From Gammaproteobacteria bacterium (lineage in GTDB: Bacteria; Pseudomonadota; Gammaproteobacteria; Xanthomonadales; SZUA-36): a stretch of 64,000 bases of DNA. Position 1 is the stretch's first letter. Each line of letters opens with the position of its first letter. The stretch is from contig JAUHYP010000001.1 in assembly GCA_030426265.1 (NCBI GenBank), forward strand, positions 186,001 through 250,000. The letters run 5' to 3'. This document shows, one piece after another, positions 37,721 through 45,405 of this stretch. The notes below the pieces were generated by a model. That model was not told the origin of the DNA. It searched no databases and was given only the letters and a program-made list of their open reading frames with translations. The position numbers were made by a program, and so were the translations under genes.

Positions 37721-38719
37721 TCAGGGCGATTCGATGCGCCCGCTGGCCATGGAACGCTCGGCGGCCGCGGCGAGACGCAAAGACAGGAGCGCCTCCTGGC
37801 CGGTTGCGAGCCCCCCATGGTCCGCGCCGGACTGGCCGCGCACCACGTCGATGAAGGCGCCGAGCTGGCGCCGGTAGGCCTGCTCGTAGCGTTCCAGGAA
37901 AAACGGCAGGGCCGGTTCGGATAGGAAGCCGCCCGCCGTGCCCAGCACCGTCCGCGTTTCTGAATCATTGTCCGCCCGCGCCACGCCGTCGGCGCAGAAG
38001 ACTTCCAGTCGCTGATCGTACCCATACGCGCAACGGCGGCTGTTGGTGATTTGGCACTGGGCGCCCGTGGCGGAGGTCAGCACGACCGTGGCCGTGTCAA
38101 CGTCACCGGCCTCGCCGATGGCGGGATCGACGAGACAGGATCCGGTGGCGAAGACCCCGGTCGGCAACTCGCCCAGCATCCAGAGCGCCATGTCGAGGTC
38201 GTGGATCATCATGTCGCGGAACAACCCGCCGGATCGGGCAACGTAGTCGGCGGGCGGGGGCGCTGGGTCCCGGCTCGTGATGCTGATCACTTCGATCTTG
38301 CCCAGGCCGCCCTGGCGGACCGTGTCGTGAACCCGGCGAAAGGACGGATCGAAGCGGCGGTTGAAGCCCAGGAACAGCGGCACGCCCGCCGACGCCGCGA
38401 CATCGACGCTGGCCTGGGCGCGCTCGAGGTCGAGGTCGAGCGGCTTTTCGCACAGGATGGCCAGGCCCCGGTCGGCGGCCGCGGACACCAGTTCGTGGTG
38501 CGTGTCGGTCGAACTGGCGATGATCACGGCGTCGAGCGTAGCGTCGGCGAACGCCTCGTCCACGGTTCGCGTGGCCGCGCCATGCGCTTCGGCCAGCGAG
38601 CGCGCCGCCTGCGGATTGATGTCGACCACGGCGGCGAGCCGCGCGTCGGGCCGGCCGGCCAGGTTGGCAGCATGGATCCGGCCGATGCGTCCGGCCCCGA
38701 AAAGACAAACGTTCAACAT
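37721..38719 (-). CDS. iolG: myo-Inositol 2-dehydrogenase
   Basis: 332-aa Gfo/Idh/MocA enzyme that oxidises myo-inositol to scyllo-inosose with NAD+. Motifs: CLFGAGRIGRIHAANL, CEKPLDLDLERA with the catalytic Lys, GFNRRFDPSF, and the IolG-typical stretch SRDPAPPPADYVARSGG followed by FRDMMIHDLDMA (catalytic Asp/His). The ATG at 38717-38719 gives the family N-terminus; the 16 extra codons in the open frame are not needed. It starts 25 bp after the RpiR gene stop, so it is probably cotranscribed with the regulator. It is separated from the rest of the iol operon by the operator region. Confidence 0.92.
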   Translation of the reverse strand: MLNVCLFGAGRIGRIHAANLAGRPDARLAAVVDINPQAARSLAEAHGAATRTVDEAFADATLDAVIIASSTDTHHELVSAAADRGLAILCEKPLDLDLERAQASVDVAASAGVPLFLGFNRRFDPSFRRVHDTVRQGGLGKIEVISITSRDPAPPPADYVARSGGLFRDMMIHDLDMALWMLGELPTGVFATGSCLVDPAIGEAGDVDTATVVLTSATGAQCQITNSRRCAYGYDQRLEVFCADGVARADNDSETRTVLGTAGGFLSEPALPFFLERYEQAYRRQLGAFIDVVRGQSGADHGGLATGQEALLSLRLAAAAERSMASGRIESP

Positions 38720-38744
38720 GTTCAGTGCTCCGTGAGCGGAAGGG

Positions 38745-39590
38745 TCAGTCGGCGGTCCGGGCATCAAGGCGTTGCGCGAGGCTGATCACGAGCGTTTGCG
38801 CCAGGCAGAACGAGGCGGTCAGCGACCGGAACTTCATGACCTCGGCATCGCGCACTTCGAAACTGATGTCGGCCTCGCGCGCTGCCGGGCTGAGCAGGCT
38901 GTCGCTGATGGACACGATGGTGGCGCCGCGTTCCTTGGCGCGTGCGACGATGTCAGTGGTTTCCGGTGCGTAGGGTTTGAAACTGACGGCCATCAATAGG
39001 TCCCGGTCCGTGATCATCGAACTCTGTTCGTGAAACATCCCGGCCAGCCCATCGATCAAGTGGGTCGGCTTGTCGACGTGCCGCAGGGCGTAGGCCATGT
39101 AGGCGACCACCGGGAACGAACGGCGCAGGCCGACCAGGTAAATGGAGTGGCAACGTTCCAGTGCATCGACCGCCTGTTCCAGCGCGTCGGGTGAAACGCT
39201 GTCCTGCAGCTGCTCCAACGCCATCACGTTGTTGCGCGCGAACTCCTCCAGCAACTGCGCGGGACGCCAGGGCTCGCCCTGTCCCGCACGTTCCTGGAAC
39301 TGGTGCACCCGCGTCGTGTAACTGGGACTCGGAACGGAATTGATCAGTTCTTCCCGAAACAGTCGCTGCATCGGGCTGGCGCCTTCGTAACCGAAGGCCT
39401 TGGCGAATCGCACGATGGTGGAGGGCTGGACGTCACAGCGCTGGGCGATCACCGCCAGCGTCTGGAGCCCGACCTCGCTCGGGTTCTCCAGCACGTAGGC
39501 CGCCACCTGGCGCAGACGTGGGCTGAGTTCGTCGTGGCGCGCGACGATCTGGTTTCGCAGGGTGTCCAGGTCCCGGGGTGCTTCAGTCAA
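38745..39590 (-). CDS. RpiR-family transcriptional regulator, candidate repressor of the inositol/phytate island
   Basis: 281 aa: N-terminal RpiR helix-turn-helix (about residues 10-85, LSPRLRQVAAYVLENPSEVGLQTLAVIAQRCDVQPSTIVRFAKAFGYEG) and a C-terminal SIS sugar-phosphate-binding domain (about 130-260, IYLVGLRRSFPVVAYMAYAL; VSFKPYAPETTDIVARAKERGATIVSISDS). RpiR proteins sense phosphorylated sugars; in inositol clusters they sense a pathway intermediate. It sits between iolG and the TonB receptor. TTG start (39588-39590); no in-frame ATG upstream. Direct control of the GGAA-N6-TTCC sites is inferred. Confidence 0.87.
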   Translation of the reverse strand: MTEAPRDLDTLRNQIVARHDELSPRLRQVAAYVLENPSEVGLQTLAVIAQRCDVQPSTIVRFAKAFGYEGASPMQRLFREELINSVPSPSYTTRVHQFQERAGQGEPWRPAQLLEEFARNNVMALEQLQDSVSPDALEQAVDALERCHSIYLVGLRRSFPVVAYMAYALRHVDKPTHLIDGLAGMFHEQSSMITDRDLLMAVSFKPYAPETTDIVARAKERGATIVSISDSLLSPAAREADISFEVRDAEVMKFRSLTASFCLAQTLVISLAQRLDARTAD

Positions 39591-39656
39591 GATAATCTGC
39601 TCATGGTCGTGTCACCGCATCGATGCGGCCATCTGATGATACAAACATTCCAATAA

Positions 39657-39676
39657 TGGAACGTGGTCTCGTTCCA
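39657..39676. promoter_or_regulatory. Perfect palindrome TGGAACG-N6-CGTTCCA between the RpiR and receptor genes
   Basis: Seven-base arms around TGGTCT, 67 bp upstream of the regulator start. The half-sites are GGAA/TTCC but separated by 10 instead of 6 bases. It may be an autoregulatory site for the RpiR protein or the target of another factor. A second inverted arrangement, TTCCA-ATAA-TGGAA, overlaps it at 39648-39661. Confidence 0.5.
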
Positions 39677-39701
39677 GTCTTCACTTCCTTTCGTCGGTGA
39701 T

Positions 39702-39715
39702 GGAATGTATTTTCT
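39702..39715. promoter_or_regulatory. GGAA-N6-TTCT operator 1 of the TonB receptor gene
   Basis: GGAA-TGTATT-TTCT, one mismatch to GGAA-N6-TTCC. It ends just upstream of the proposed -35 and is 29 bp (start to start) from the second site. Confidence 0.58.
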
Positions 39716-39719
39716 ATAC

Positions 39720-39749
39720 TTGCATGATACGGAAATTACATTCTATACT
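39720..39749 (+). promoter_or_regulatory. Proposed promoter of the TonB receptor gene
   Basis: TTGCAT (39720-39725), 18-bp spacer, TATACT (39744-39749). Operator 1 flanks the -35 and operator 2 fills the spacer up to the -10, an arrangement that suits repression. The predicted 5' leader to the ATG at 39907 would be about 150 bases. Confidence 0.5.
39731..39744. promoter_or_regulatory. GGAA-N6-TTCT operator 2 of the TonB receptor gene
   Basis: GGAA-ATTACA-TTCT followed by ATACTG; nearly the same sequence as the site upstream of phytase at 28907-28920. The rest of 39591-39906 holds the palindrome at 39657 and an untranslated leader; no gene was seen. Confidence 0.58.
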
Positions 39750-39906
39750 GAAATGGCAATTGAAGTGTCACCATCGGGTCAATAAAAAAGGTGCGGTTCA
39801 AAGCGTCGATGGCGCGTCACCGGCCCGAAACAAGAGCGGAAAGTGCACCCCTGGCTCGGTGCCGTCAGCCGCAAGGGCGATTCATGCTTCAACAGGAGAA
39901 CCAGAC

Positions 39907-42723
39907 ATGCATGTCATGAACCAGATGGGGCGCCGTGTGGGAGCGCGCCTGCTCATCATGGCCGCGGCGCTCACCGCCGGCACCACTGTGTTCGCTGACG
40001 CCACGCTTCGTGGCCGCGTCAGTGATGCAGACACGCAGCGTCCCCTGGCTTCGGCCGAAATCCGGATTCCGGAACTCAATCGACGCGTTCGCTCCGATTC
40101 GACCGGACATTTCTCGATGACAGGTATCCCCGCGGGGACCTACACCGTCGTCGTGAACTACACGGGCTACCAGTCCGCGGAAACCAGCCTGACCTTCCCG
40201 GAAGAGGGCGCGCTCGACCAGGACGTGCTGCTGGCCGGCTTCGGCGTGACCGAAGAGGTGATGGTCACCGGCTTCCGCGCCTCCGTGCTCGATTCGGTGC
40301 AGGACAAGAACTCCGCGGACATCATCAAGGACTCCATCGACGCGAACGACGCCGGCAAGCTGCCCGACCAGAACGCGGCGGAAGCCTTGCGGCGCGTACC
40401 GGGCGTGTCGATCTCCATCGACCAGGGTGAAGGGCGTTACGTGGCGGTCCGCGGCATCGATCCGGGCCTGAACAATGTCACCATGGACGGGCAGACCATC
40501 GGCGCGCCCGAGGCCGACGACCGCAGGATCGCGCTCGACACCATCCCTTCGGATGTGCTTTCCAAACTCGAAGTGATCAAGTCGGTCACGCCGGATCTCG
40601 ACGGCAACTCCATCGGCGGCACAGTGAACCTCGTCACGCCCAGCCCGTACGACGACGAAGACGGATTCATGGTCAAGGGGTCGGCCGACATCGGTTACTA
40701 CGACATGAACGGCAAGAGCCCTTACAGCGCCTCGGGCGCTTGGTCACAGGTGTTCGGTCCCGAAGATCAGTTCGGGGTCCTGCTCAGCGCCAGCTTCAGC
40801 CGCAGGGAGTACCAGTCCGAAAACGTCCAGACCGATATCTGGGAGGAAGAGGACGACTATTACATTCCGGGTGAACTGGTGTTGCGCGACTATTCGCTGG
40901 AGCGGGAACGCATCGGTGTCGTGGCCAACCTCGAGTGGCGGCCCAACGACGACCTGAAGGTGTACTGGCGCAACCTCTTCAACCGCTTCTCCGACACCGA
41001 AGCGCGCATCGAGACGCTCTACGACTACCGGGAAGGCGACCTGTTGGACCAGACGGCCACCTCAGGAACCTTCACCGAGGGTGAGGGCGAACGCAACTAC
41101 AAGATCCGCCTGGAAGAGCAGTCCATCTCGCAGTCGACCCTGGGCGCTGAATGGGTGAAGGGCGACAACACCTTCTGGCTGAGCGCGACCCTGGGCAAGA
41201 CTGAGCAGGACACCAAGTACGACAACGAATGGATCTTCGAGCCCGAAGATGCGTTGCCGATGAGCTATGACACGTCGGACTACTTCCCGCGCGTGACCGC
41301 CCCGGCGGAGTTCATGGATCCGGGTTTCTGGGAGTTCAGCCAGGTCGATCGCAACAGCCAGTTGGTGGAGGAGGACCTCAACATCTTCCAGTTCGATTGG
41401 CGTCACGACCTCGAGTTTGGCGAAAACCCGGGCTACATCAAGACCGGCGTGAAATACACGGGTCGCGAGAAAAGCAGCGACAACACCGGACCCAGCTATG
41501 ACGGGTACGAGGACGACCTGTACCTTGCGGACTTCTTCATGCCCGGCAAGCCGGATTTCTACAATTCGGTGCGGCCCGGCTTCTATCCCTTCGGACCGGT
41601 GCCCAATTACGGCGATTGGGAAGCCTTCTTCGACCAGAACCAGTCCGGTTTCGAGTTGAACAGCGACGACACCAATGAAGTGGAGTTCGCCGAGGACTTC
41701 ACCGTCACCGAGGATGTCACCGCCGCCTACATCATGGCCGGCATCGACTTCGAGAACCTCACCCTGACCGGTGGCGTGCGCTTCGAGGAAACCAAGTCGG
41801 ACTACGGCGCCTTCGCGGTCCTGTTCGACGATGGTGATTTCGATCGTGCCGAGCCCACCTCCGGTTCGCAGAGCTATAACGACCTGCTCCCGGGCATCCA
41901 GGCGCGTTGGCAGGTGACGGAGGCTTTCGTCGCCCGCGGCGCCTGGACCAACACCATCGGCCGGCCGGCGTACATCCAGTTGGTGCCCTATCGCATCTTC
42001 GACTTCGAACCCAATGACGACGATGAACTCGAGGGCGAAGTGGAAGAGGGCAACCCGGAGCTTGACCGTCTGCAGTCCGAGAACTGGGACCTGTCGTTCG
42101 AGTACTACCTCGAGTCCGGCGGCATCATCGCGGCGGGGCTGTTCTACAAGGACATCGACAACCCGGTGTTCTCCCGCTCGGAAACCTTCGAGAACATCAT
42201 GTACGAGGGTCGCGAGTTCGCTGAACTCGAGATCACCCGTCCCGAGAACGCCGAGGCCGGCGAGCTGCTGGGCATCGAGCTGAACTGGCAACAGCAGTTC
42301 ATCGGCCTGCCCGGATTTCTCTCGGGGTTCGGAACCAGCATCAACTACACCTGGACCGACAGCGAGGCGACCGTTTTCGATCGTGACGACAAGCTGCCGT
42401 TCTTCCTGCAATCACAGGATGTGGCCAACGTGTCCCTGTACTGGGAAAAGCACGGCTTCGAAGCACGCCTGGCATGGTCGTATCGCAGCGAGTACCTGGA
42501 TGAAGTCGGCGGCGGTCCAGACGAGGATCTCTACATCGATGCCCACAGCCAGGTCGATTTCAAGGCCAGCTATGCCGTCAACGACCACTTCGACGTCTAC
42601 TTCGAGGCACTCAACCTGACGGACGAACCGCTGCGCTACATCAGTGGGAAGGATTCAGGCCGCCTGGCGGAAAACGAGGTGTACGGCTGGAACGCGGTAC
42701 TGGGCCTGCAGTTCAACTACTGA
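39907..42723 (+). CDS. TonB-dependent outer-membrane receptor, candidate phytate/inositol-phosphate importer
   Basis: 938 aa. The signal peptide ends near AAALTAGTTVFA (about residue 30). A carboxypeptidase-regulatory-like beta-sandwich follows (about 30-115, ATLRGRVSDADTQRPL to NYTGYQSAE). The plug spans about 125-260 with DQNAAEALRRVPGVSISIDQ, YVAVRGIDPGLNNVTMDG and VIKSVTPDLDGNSIGGTVNL, and the beta-barrel ends in an aromatic residue (LQFNY). The plug motifs are those of the Xanthomonas/Caulobacter receptor type. Start chosen at the ATG with AGGAG about 9 bases upstream; the frame is open back into the operators but that part is untranslated. The ligand is inferred from the island. Confidence 0.9.
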   Translation: MHVMNQMGRRVGARLLIMAAALTAGTTVFADATLRGRVSDADTQRPLASAEIRIPELNRRVRSDSTGHFSMTGIPAGTYTVVVNYTGYQSAETSLTFPEEGALDQDVLLAGFGVTEEVMVTGFRASVLDSVQDKNSADIIKDSIDANDAGKLPDQNAAEALRRVPGVSISIDQGEGRYVAVRGIDPGLNNVTMDGQTIGAPEADDRRIALDTIPSDVLSKLEVIKSVTPDLDGNSIGGTVNLVTPSPYDDEDGFMVKGSADIGYYDMNGKSPYSASGAWSQVFGPEDQFGVLLSASFSRREYQSENVQTDIWEEEDDYYIPGELVLRDYSLERERIGVVANLEWRPNDDLKVYWRNLFNRFSDTEARIETLYDYREGDLLDQTATSGTFTEGEGERNYKIRLEEQSISQSTLGAEWVKGDNTFWLSATLGKTEQDTKYDNEWIFEPEDALPMSYDTSDYFPRVTAPAEFMDPGFWEFSQVDRNSQLVEEDLNIFQFDWRHDLEFGENPGYIKTGVKYTGREKSSDNTGPSYDGYEDDLYLADFFMPGKPDFYNSVRPGFYPFGPVPNYGDWEAFFDQNQSGFELNSDDTNEVEFAEDFTVTEDVTAAYIMAGIDFENLTLTGGVRFEETKSDYGAFAVLFDDGDFDRAEPTSGSQSYNDLLPGIQARWQVTEAFVARGAWTNTIGRPAYIQLVPYRIFDFEPNDDDELEGEVEEGNPELDRLQSENWDLSFEYYLESGGIIAAGLFYKDIDNPVFSRSETFENIMYEGREFAELEITRPENAEAGELLGIELNWQQQFIGLPGFLSGFGTSINYTWTDSEATVFDRDDKLPFFLQSQDVANVSLYWEKHGFEARLAWSYRSEYLDEVGGGPDEDLYIDAHSQVDFKASYAVNDHFDVYFEALNLTDEPLRYISGKDSGRLAENEVYGWNAVLGLQFNY

Positions 42724-42740
42724 ACCCGCAGTGCCATGTG

Positions 42741-42770
42741 AAAAAGCCCCGGTTCTGCCGGGGCTTTTTT
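42741..42770. terminator. Bidirectional intrinsic terminator after the TonB receptor gene
   Basis: GCCCCGG (42746-42752), loop TTCTG, CCGGGGC (42758-42764), flanked by A5 before and T6 after. It is a textbook two-way terminator between the convergent receptor and isovaleryl-CoA dehydrogenase genes, and marks the right edge of the inositol island. Confidence 0.92.
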
Positions 42771-42787
42771 CGTGGCGCGTCACGCCG

Positions 42788-43951
42788 TCAGGTCGATCGC
42801 TTGTCCGCCACCAATTCCCGCCCGATCAGCATCCGGCGGATTTCATTGGTGCCGGCGCCGATTTCGTACAGCTTGGCGTCGCGCAGGATGCGCCCCGCCG
42901 GGTACTCGTTGATGTAGCCGTTGCCGCCCAGGGACTGGATGGCTTCCAGCCCCAGTTCCACCGCGCTGCGCGAGACGTGCAGCAGGCAGGCGGCGGCGTC
43001 GATGCGGGATTTTTCTCCGCGGTCGAAGGCTTCGGCGGTGCGGTAGGCAAAGGCGCGCGAGGACTGCAGGGCGGTGTACATGTCCGCCAGCTTGGCCTGC
43101 ATGATGCCGAACTCGCCGATGGCCTTGCCGAACTGCTTGCGCTCGCGCAGGTAAGGCAACACGAGGTCGACGGCGGCCTGCATCAGGCCGATCGGCCCGC
43201 CGGACAGGACCAGGCGTTCGGTGTCCAGGCCGCTCATCAGCACCTTCACGCCCTCGTTCACCTGCCCGAGCACGTTGGCGGCCGGAATTTCGCAGTCCTC
43301 GAACACCAATTCGCAGGTGTTGGAGCCGCGCATGCCCAGCTTGTCGAGTTTCTGCGCCTTGCTGAAGCCGGGCAGGTCCTCGGTGACCAGGAAGGCGGTC
43401 ATGCAGCGTGAGCCCGCCTCCTTGCCGGCGGTGCGCATGTAGACGATGGCGACGCCGCACTCGGGGCCGTTGGTGATCCACATCTTGTTGCCGTTGGCCA
43501 CCCAGACGTCGCCCTTGAGCTCGGCCCGGCAGGCCATGGAGCCGACCACGTCGGAGCCGGCGCCCGGCTCGCTCATGGCCAGCGCGCCGACGGTTTCACC
43601 GCTGCACAGCCCGGGCAGGAAGCGCTCGAGCTGTTCCGGCGTGCCGTTGCGTCGCAGGTTGTCCACGCACAGGTTGGAGTGGGCGCCGTAGGACAGGCCC
43701 ACCGAGCCGGAGGCGCGGCTGATCTCCTCCATCGCCACGACATGGGCGAGATAGCCCATCTCCGAGCCGCCGAGGTCGGCGGGCGCGGTCATGCCCAGCA
43801 GGCCCAGTTCGCCCAGCTTGGGCCACAGGTCCTGCGGGAAGGCGTTCTCCTCGTCGATGGATTGCGCGCGTGGCGCGATTTCCTGCTCGGCGAAGCGGCG
43901 AACGCTGTCGCGCAGCAGGTCCAGTTCCTCGTTGATGCGGTCCAGGCTCAT
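42788..43951 (-). CDS. ivd: Isovaleryl-CoA dehydrogenase
   Basis: 387-aa FAD acyl-CoA dehydrogenase oxidising isovaleryl-CoA to 3-methylcrotonyl-CoA in leucine breakdown. Family signatures [12 protein letters not shown] and [19 protein letters not shown] are present. The usual catalytic-Glu position near the C-terminus is [12 protein letters not shown] with Gly, while a Glu occurs in the earlier helix [20 protein letters not shown]. That relocation is the hallmark of isovaleryl-CoA dehydrogenase. It follows leucine dehydrogenase with a 28-bp gap on the same strand, so the pair forms a short leucine-catabolic operon. Confidence 0.93.
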   Translation of the reverse strand: MSLDRINEELDLLRDSVRRFAEQEIAPRAQSIDEENAFPQDLWPKLGELGLLGMTAPADLGGSEMGYLAHVVAMEEISRASGSVGLSYGAHSNLCVDNLRRNGTPEQLERFLPGLCSGETVGALAMSEPGAGSDVVGSMACRAELKGDVWVANGNKMWITNGPECGVAIVYMRTAGKEAGSRCMTAFLVTEDLPGFSKAQKLDKLGMRGSNTCELVFEDCEIPAANVLGQVNEGVKVLMSGLDTERLVLSGGPIGLMQAAVDLVLPYLRERKQFGKAIGEFGIMQAKLADMYTALQSSRAFAYRTAEAFDRGEKSRIDAAACLLHVSRSAVELGLEAIQSLGGNGYINEYPAGRILRDAKLYEIGAGTNEIRRMLIGRELVADKRST

Positions 43952-43979
43952 ATCACCCCCCGTTCAATTCACAGACAGC

Positions 43980-45083
43980 TCAGGCGGCCTGCCGTTCCCG
44001 GCCCGGGAAACGGTGCGGCTTGCCCATGTGCGGCATCTTGATCTTGCCCAGGATGGCGATCCGCTCCTCGGCCATGCGGTCCGAGGCCCGGTAGGTGGGG
44101 ATGCCGTCGCGTTCGGCGATCTCGAAAATGCGCTTGAGGTTGTAGTAGATGGCGCGCGTCATGCGGAAGGCGCGCTGCTCGTTGTAGCCCTCGAACTCGA
44201 TGGACACGTTCATCAGGCCGCCGGCGTTCACGGCGTAGTCCGGGGCGTACAGGATGCCGCGGCGCTCCAGTTCGTCGCCGGCCTCGTCGTTGGCCAACTG
44301 GTTGTTGGCCGCGCCGGCCACGACCTTGAACTTGAAGCGCGGCAGGGTGTTCTCGTTCACCACCGCGCCCAGGGCGCAGGGGCTGAACACGTCCGCTTCC
44401 ACGTCGTAGATGTCGTCCAGGGGCACGGCCTCGGCGCCCATTTCCACCGCCTCGGCCACCGCCTGTTCGTTGATGTCGGTCACGAACACCTTGGCGCCCT
44501 CTTCGCGCAGCAGGCGGACCAGGTGGTGGCCCACGTGGCCGGCGCCCTGAACCGCGAAGCTGTACTTGCCCACGTCCTCGTCGCCGAACTTCGTGTGCAG
44601 CGCGGCCTTGATGCCCTGCAGCGTGCCGAAGGCGGTGAAGGGAGACGGGTCGCCCGAGCCGCCGTGCACCTGGTGCACGCCGACCACGTTGTTCGTCTCC
44701 TGGAAGATGAACTCCATGTCGTTGACGTCGATGCCCACGTCCTCGGCCGTGATGTAGCGCCCGTTCAGGGTGTCGATGAACTTGCCGAAGGCGCGGAACA
44801 GGGCCTCGGACTTGTCCTGGCGGGGGTCGCCGATGATCACGGCCTTGCCGCCGCCCAGATTCAGACCGGAGACGGCCGCCTTGTAGGTCATGCCGCGCGA
44901 CAGTCGCAGCACGTCGTCCAGGGCTTCCTGTTCGGAGGCGTAGGGCCACATGCGCAGGCCGCCCAGGGCCGGTCCCAGCGTGGTGTTGTGAATGGCGATG
45001 ATGGCCTTGAGGCCGACGTCGGTGTTGTTGCAGAAGACGATCTGCTCGTGGCGCGAACCTTCGATGGTCTCGAAGAGTGTCAT
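43980..45083 (-). CDS. Leucine (branched-chain amino acid) dehydrogenase
   Basis: 367-aa member of the Glu/Leu/Phe/Val dehydrogenase family that deaminates leucine, valine and isoleucine to 2-oxo acids with NAD+. Motifs: LGPALGGLRMWPY, MTYKAAVSGLNLGGGKAVI with catalytic Lys residues, TAEDVGIDVNDMEFI, the NAD motif QGAGHVGHHLV and AGAANNQL. The size fits Leu-type rather than Glu-type enzymes (about 410+). The ATG at 45081-45083 has GGAGAA about 8 bases upstream. A minus-strand TATAAT at 45225-45230 may be its -10. Confidence 0.9.
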   Translation of the reverse strand: MTLFETIEGSRHEQIVFCNNTDVGLKAIIAIHNTTLGPALGGLRMWPYASEQEALDDVLRLSRGMTYKAAVSGLNLGGGKAVIIGDPRQDKSEALFRAFGKFIDTLNGRYITAEDVGIDVNDMEFIFQETNNVVGVHQVHGGSGDPSPFTAFGTLQGIKAALHTKFGDEDVGKYSFAVQGAGHVGHHLVRLLREEGAKVFVTDINEQAVAEAVEMGAEAVPLDDIYDVEADVFSPCALGAVVNENTLPRFKFKVVAGAANNQLANDEAGDELERRGILYAPDYAVNAGGLMNVSIEFEGYNEQRAFRMTRAIYYNLKRIFEIAERDGIPTYRASDRMAEERIAILGKIKMPHMGKPHRFPGRERQAA

Positions 45084-45190
45084 CGGGTTGTTCTCCTGGA
45101 CCGGACTGTCCGGGCCATGGCCGCAGGCCCTGAGCGATGGGGCCGGGAGCGCGGCAGTGGCCGGATCCGGGTTGAATGCGGTTCGGTGGG

Positions 45191-45207
45191 CGGGACACGA
45201 TGTCCCG
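45191..45207. repeat. GGGAC/GTCCC palindrome upstream of leucine dehydrogenase
   Basis: CGGGACA-CGA-TGTCCCG, 7-bp perfect arms in the 322-bp gap between leucine dehydrogenase and the TonB-C-like gene. Closely related palindromes occur at 30985-31009 and 61925-61941, so it may be a REP-like element. Apart from this and the candidate -10 boxes, nothing else was recognised in 45084-45405. Confidence 0.4.
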
Positions 45208-45224
45208 GCCCGGGTCAGCCGCGA

Positions 45225-45230
45225 ATTATA
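45225..45230 (-). promoter_or_regulatory. -10 element for leucine dehydrogenase
   Basis: TATAAT on the minus strand, about 140 bp before the ATG. No good -35 was found at 16-18 bp. Confidence 0.35.
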
Positions 45231-45405
45231 GCAGCCCGCTCCCCCCGGGACGGCGGAAAACAGGCATGAATTCCGCATGAATGGGGTCACCCTTGTCGAA
45301 GAGGGGCGGGGGCGCGCCCGGGCCATCTTTCGGCGTACCAGGCGCTCGTATAGAATCGGGCCTCACCCGATCCAGGGGCCTGACAGCGTCGTGAGGATTC
45401 TGGTC

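Noticed and set aside
39697..39906. 70-codon N-terminal extension of the TonB receptor frame
   Set aside because: It begins inside the operator/promoter region and has no signal character; the ATG at 39907 has a good AGGAG and starts a proper signal peptide.
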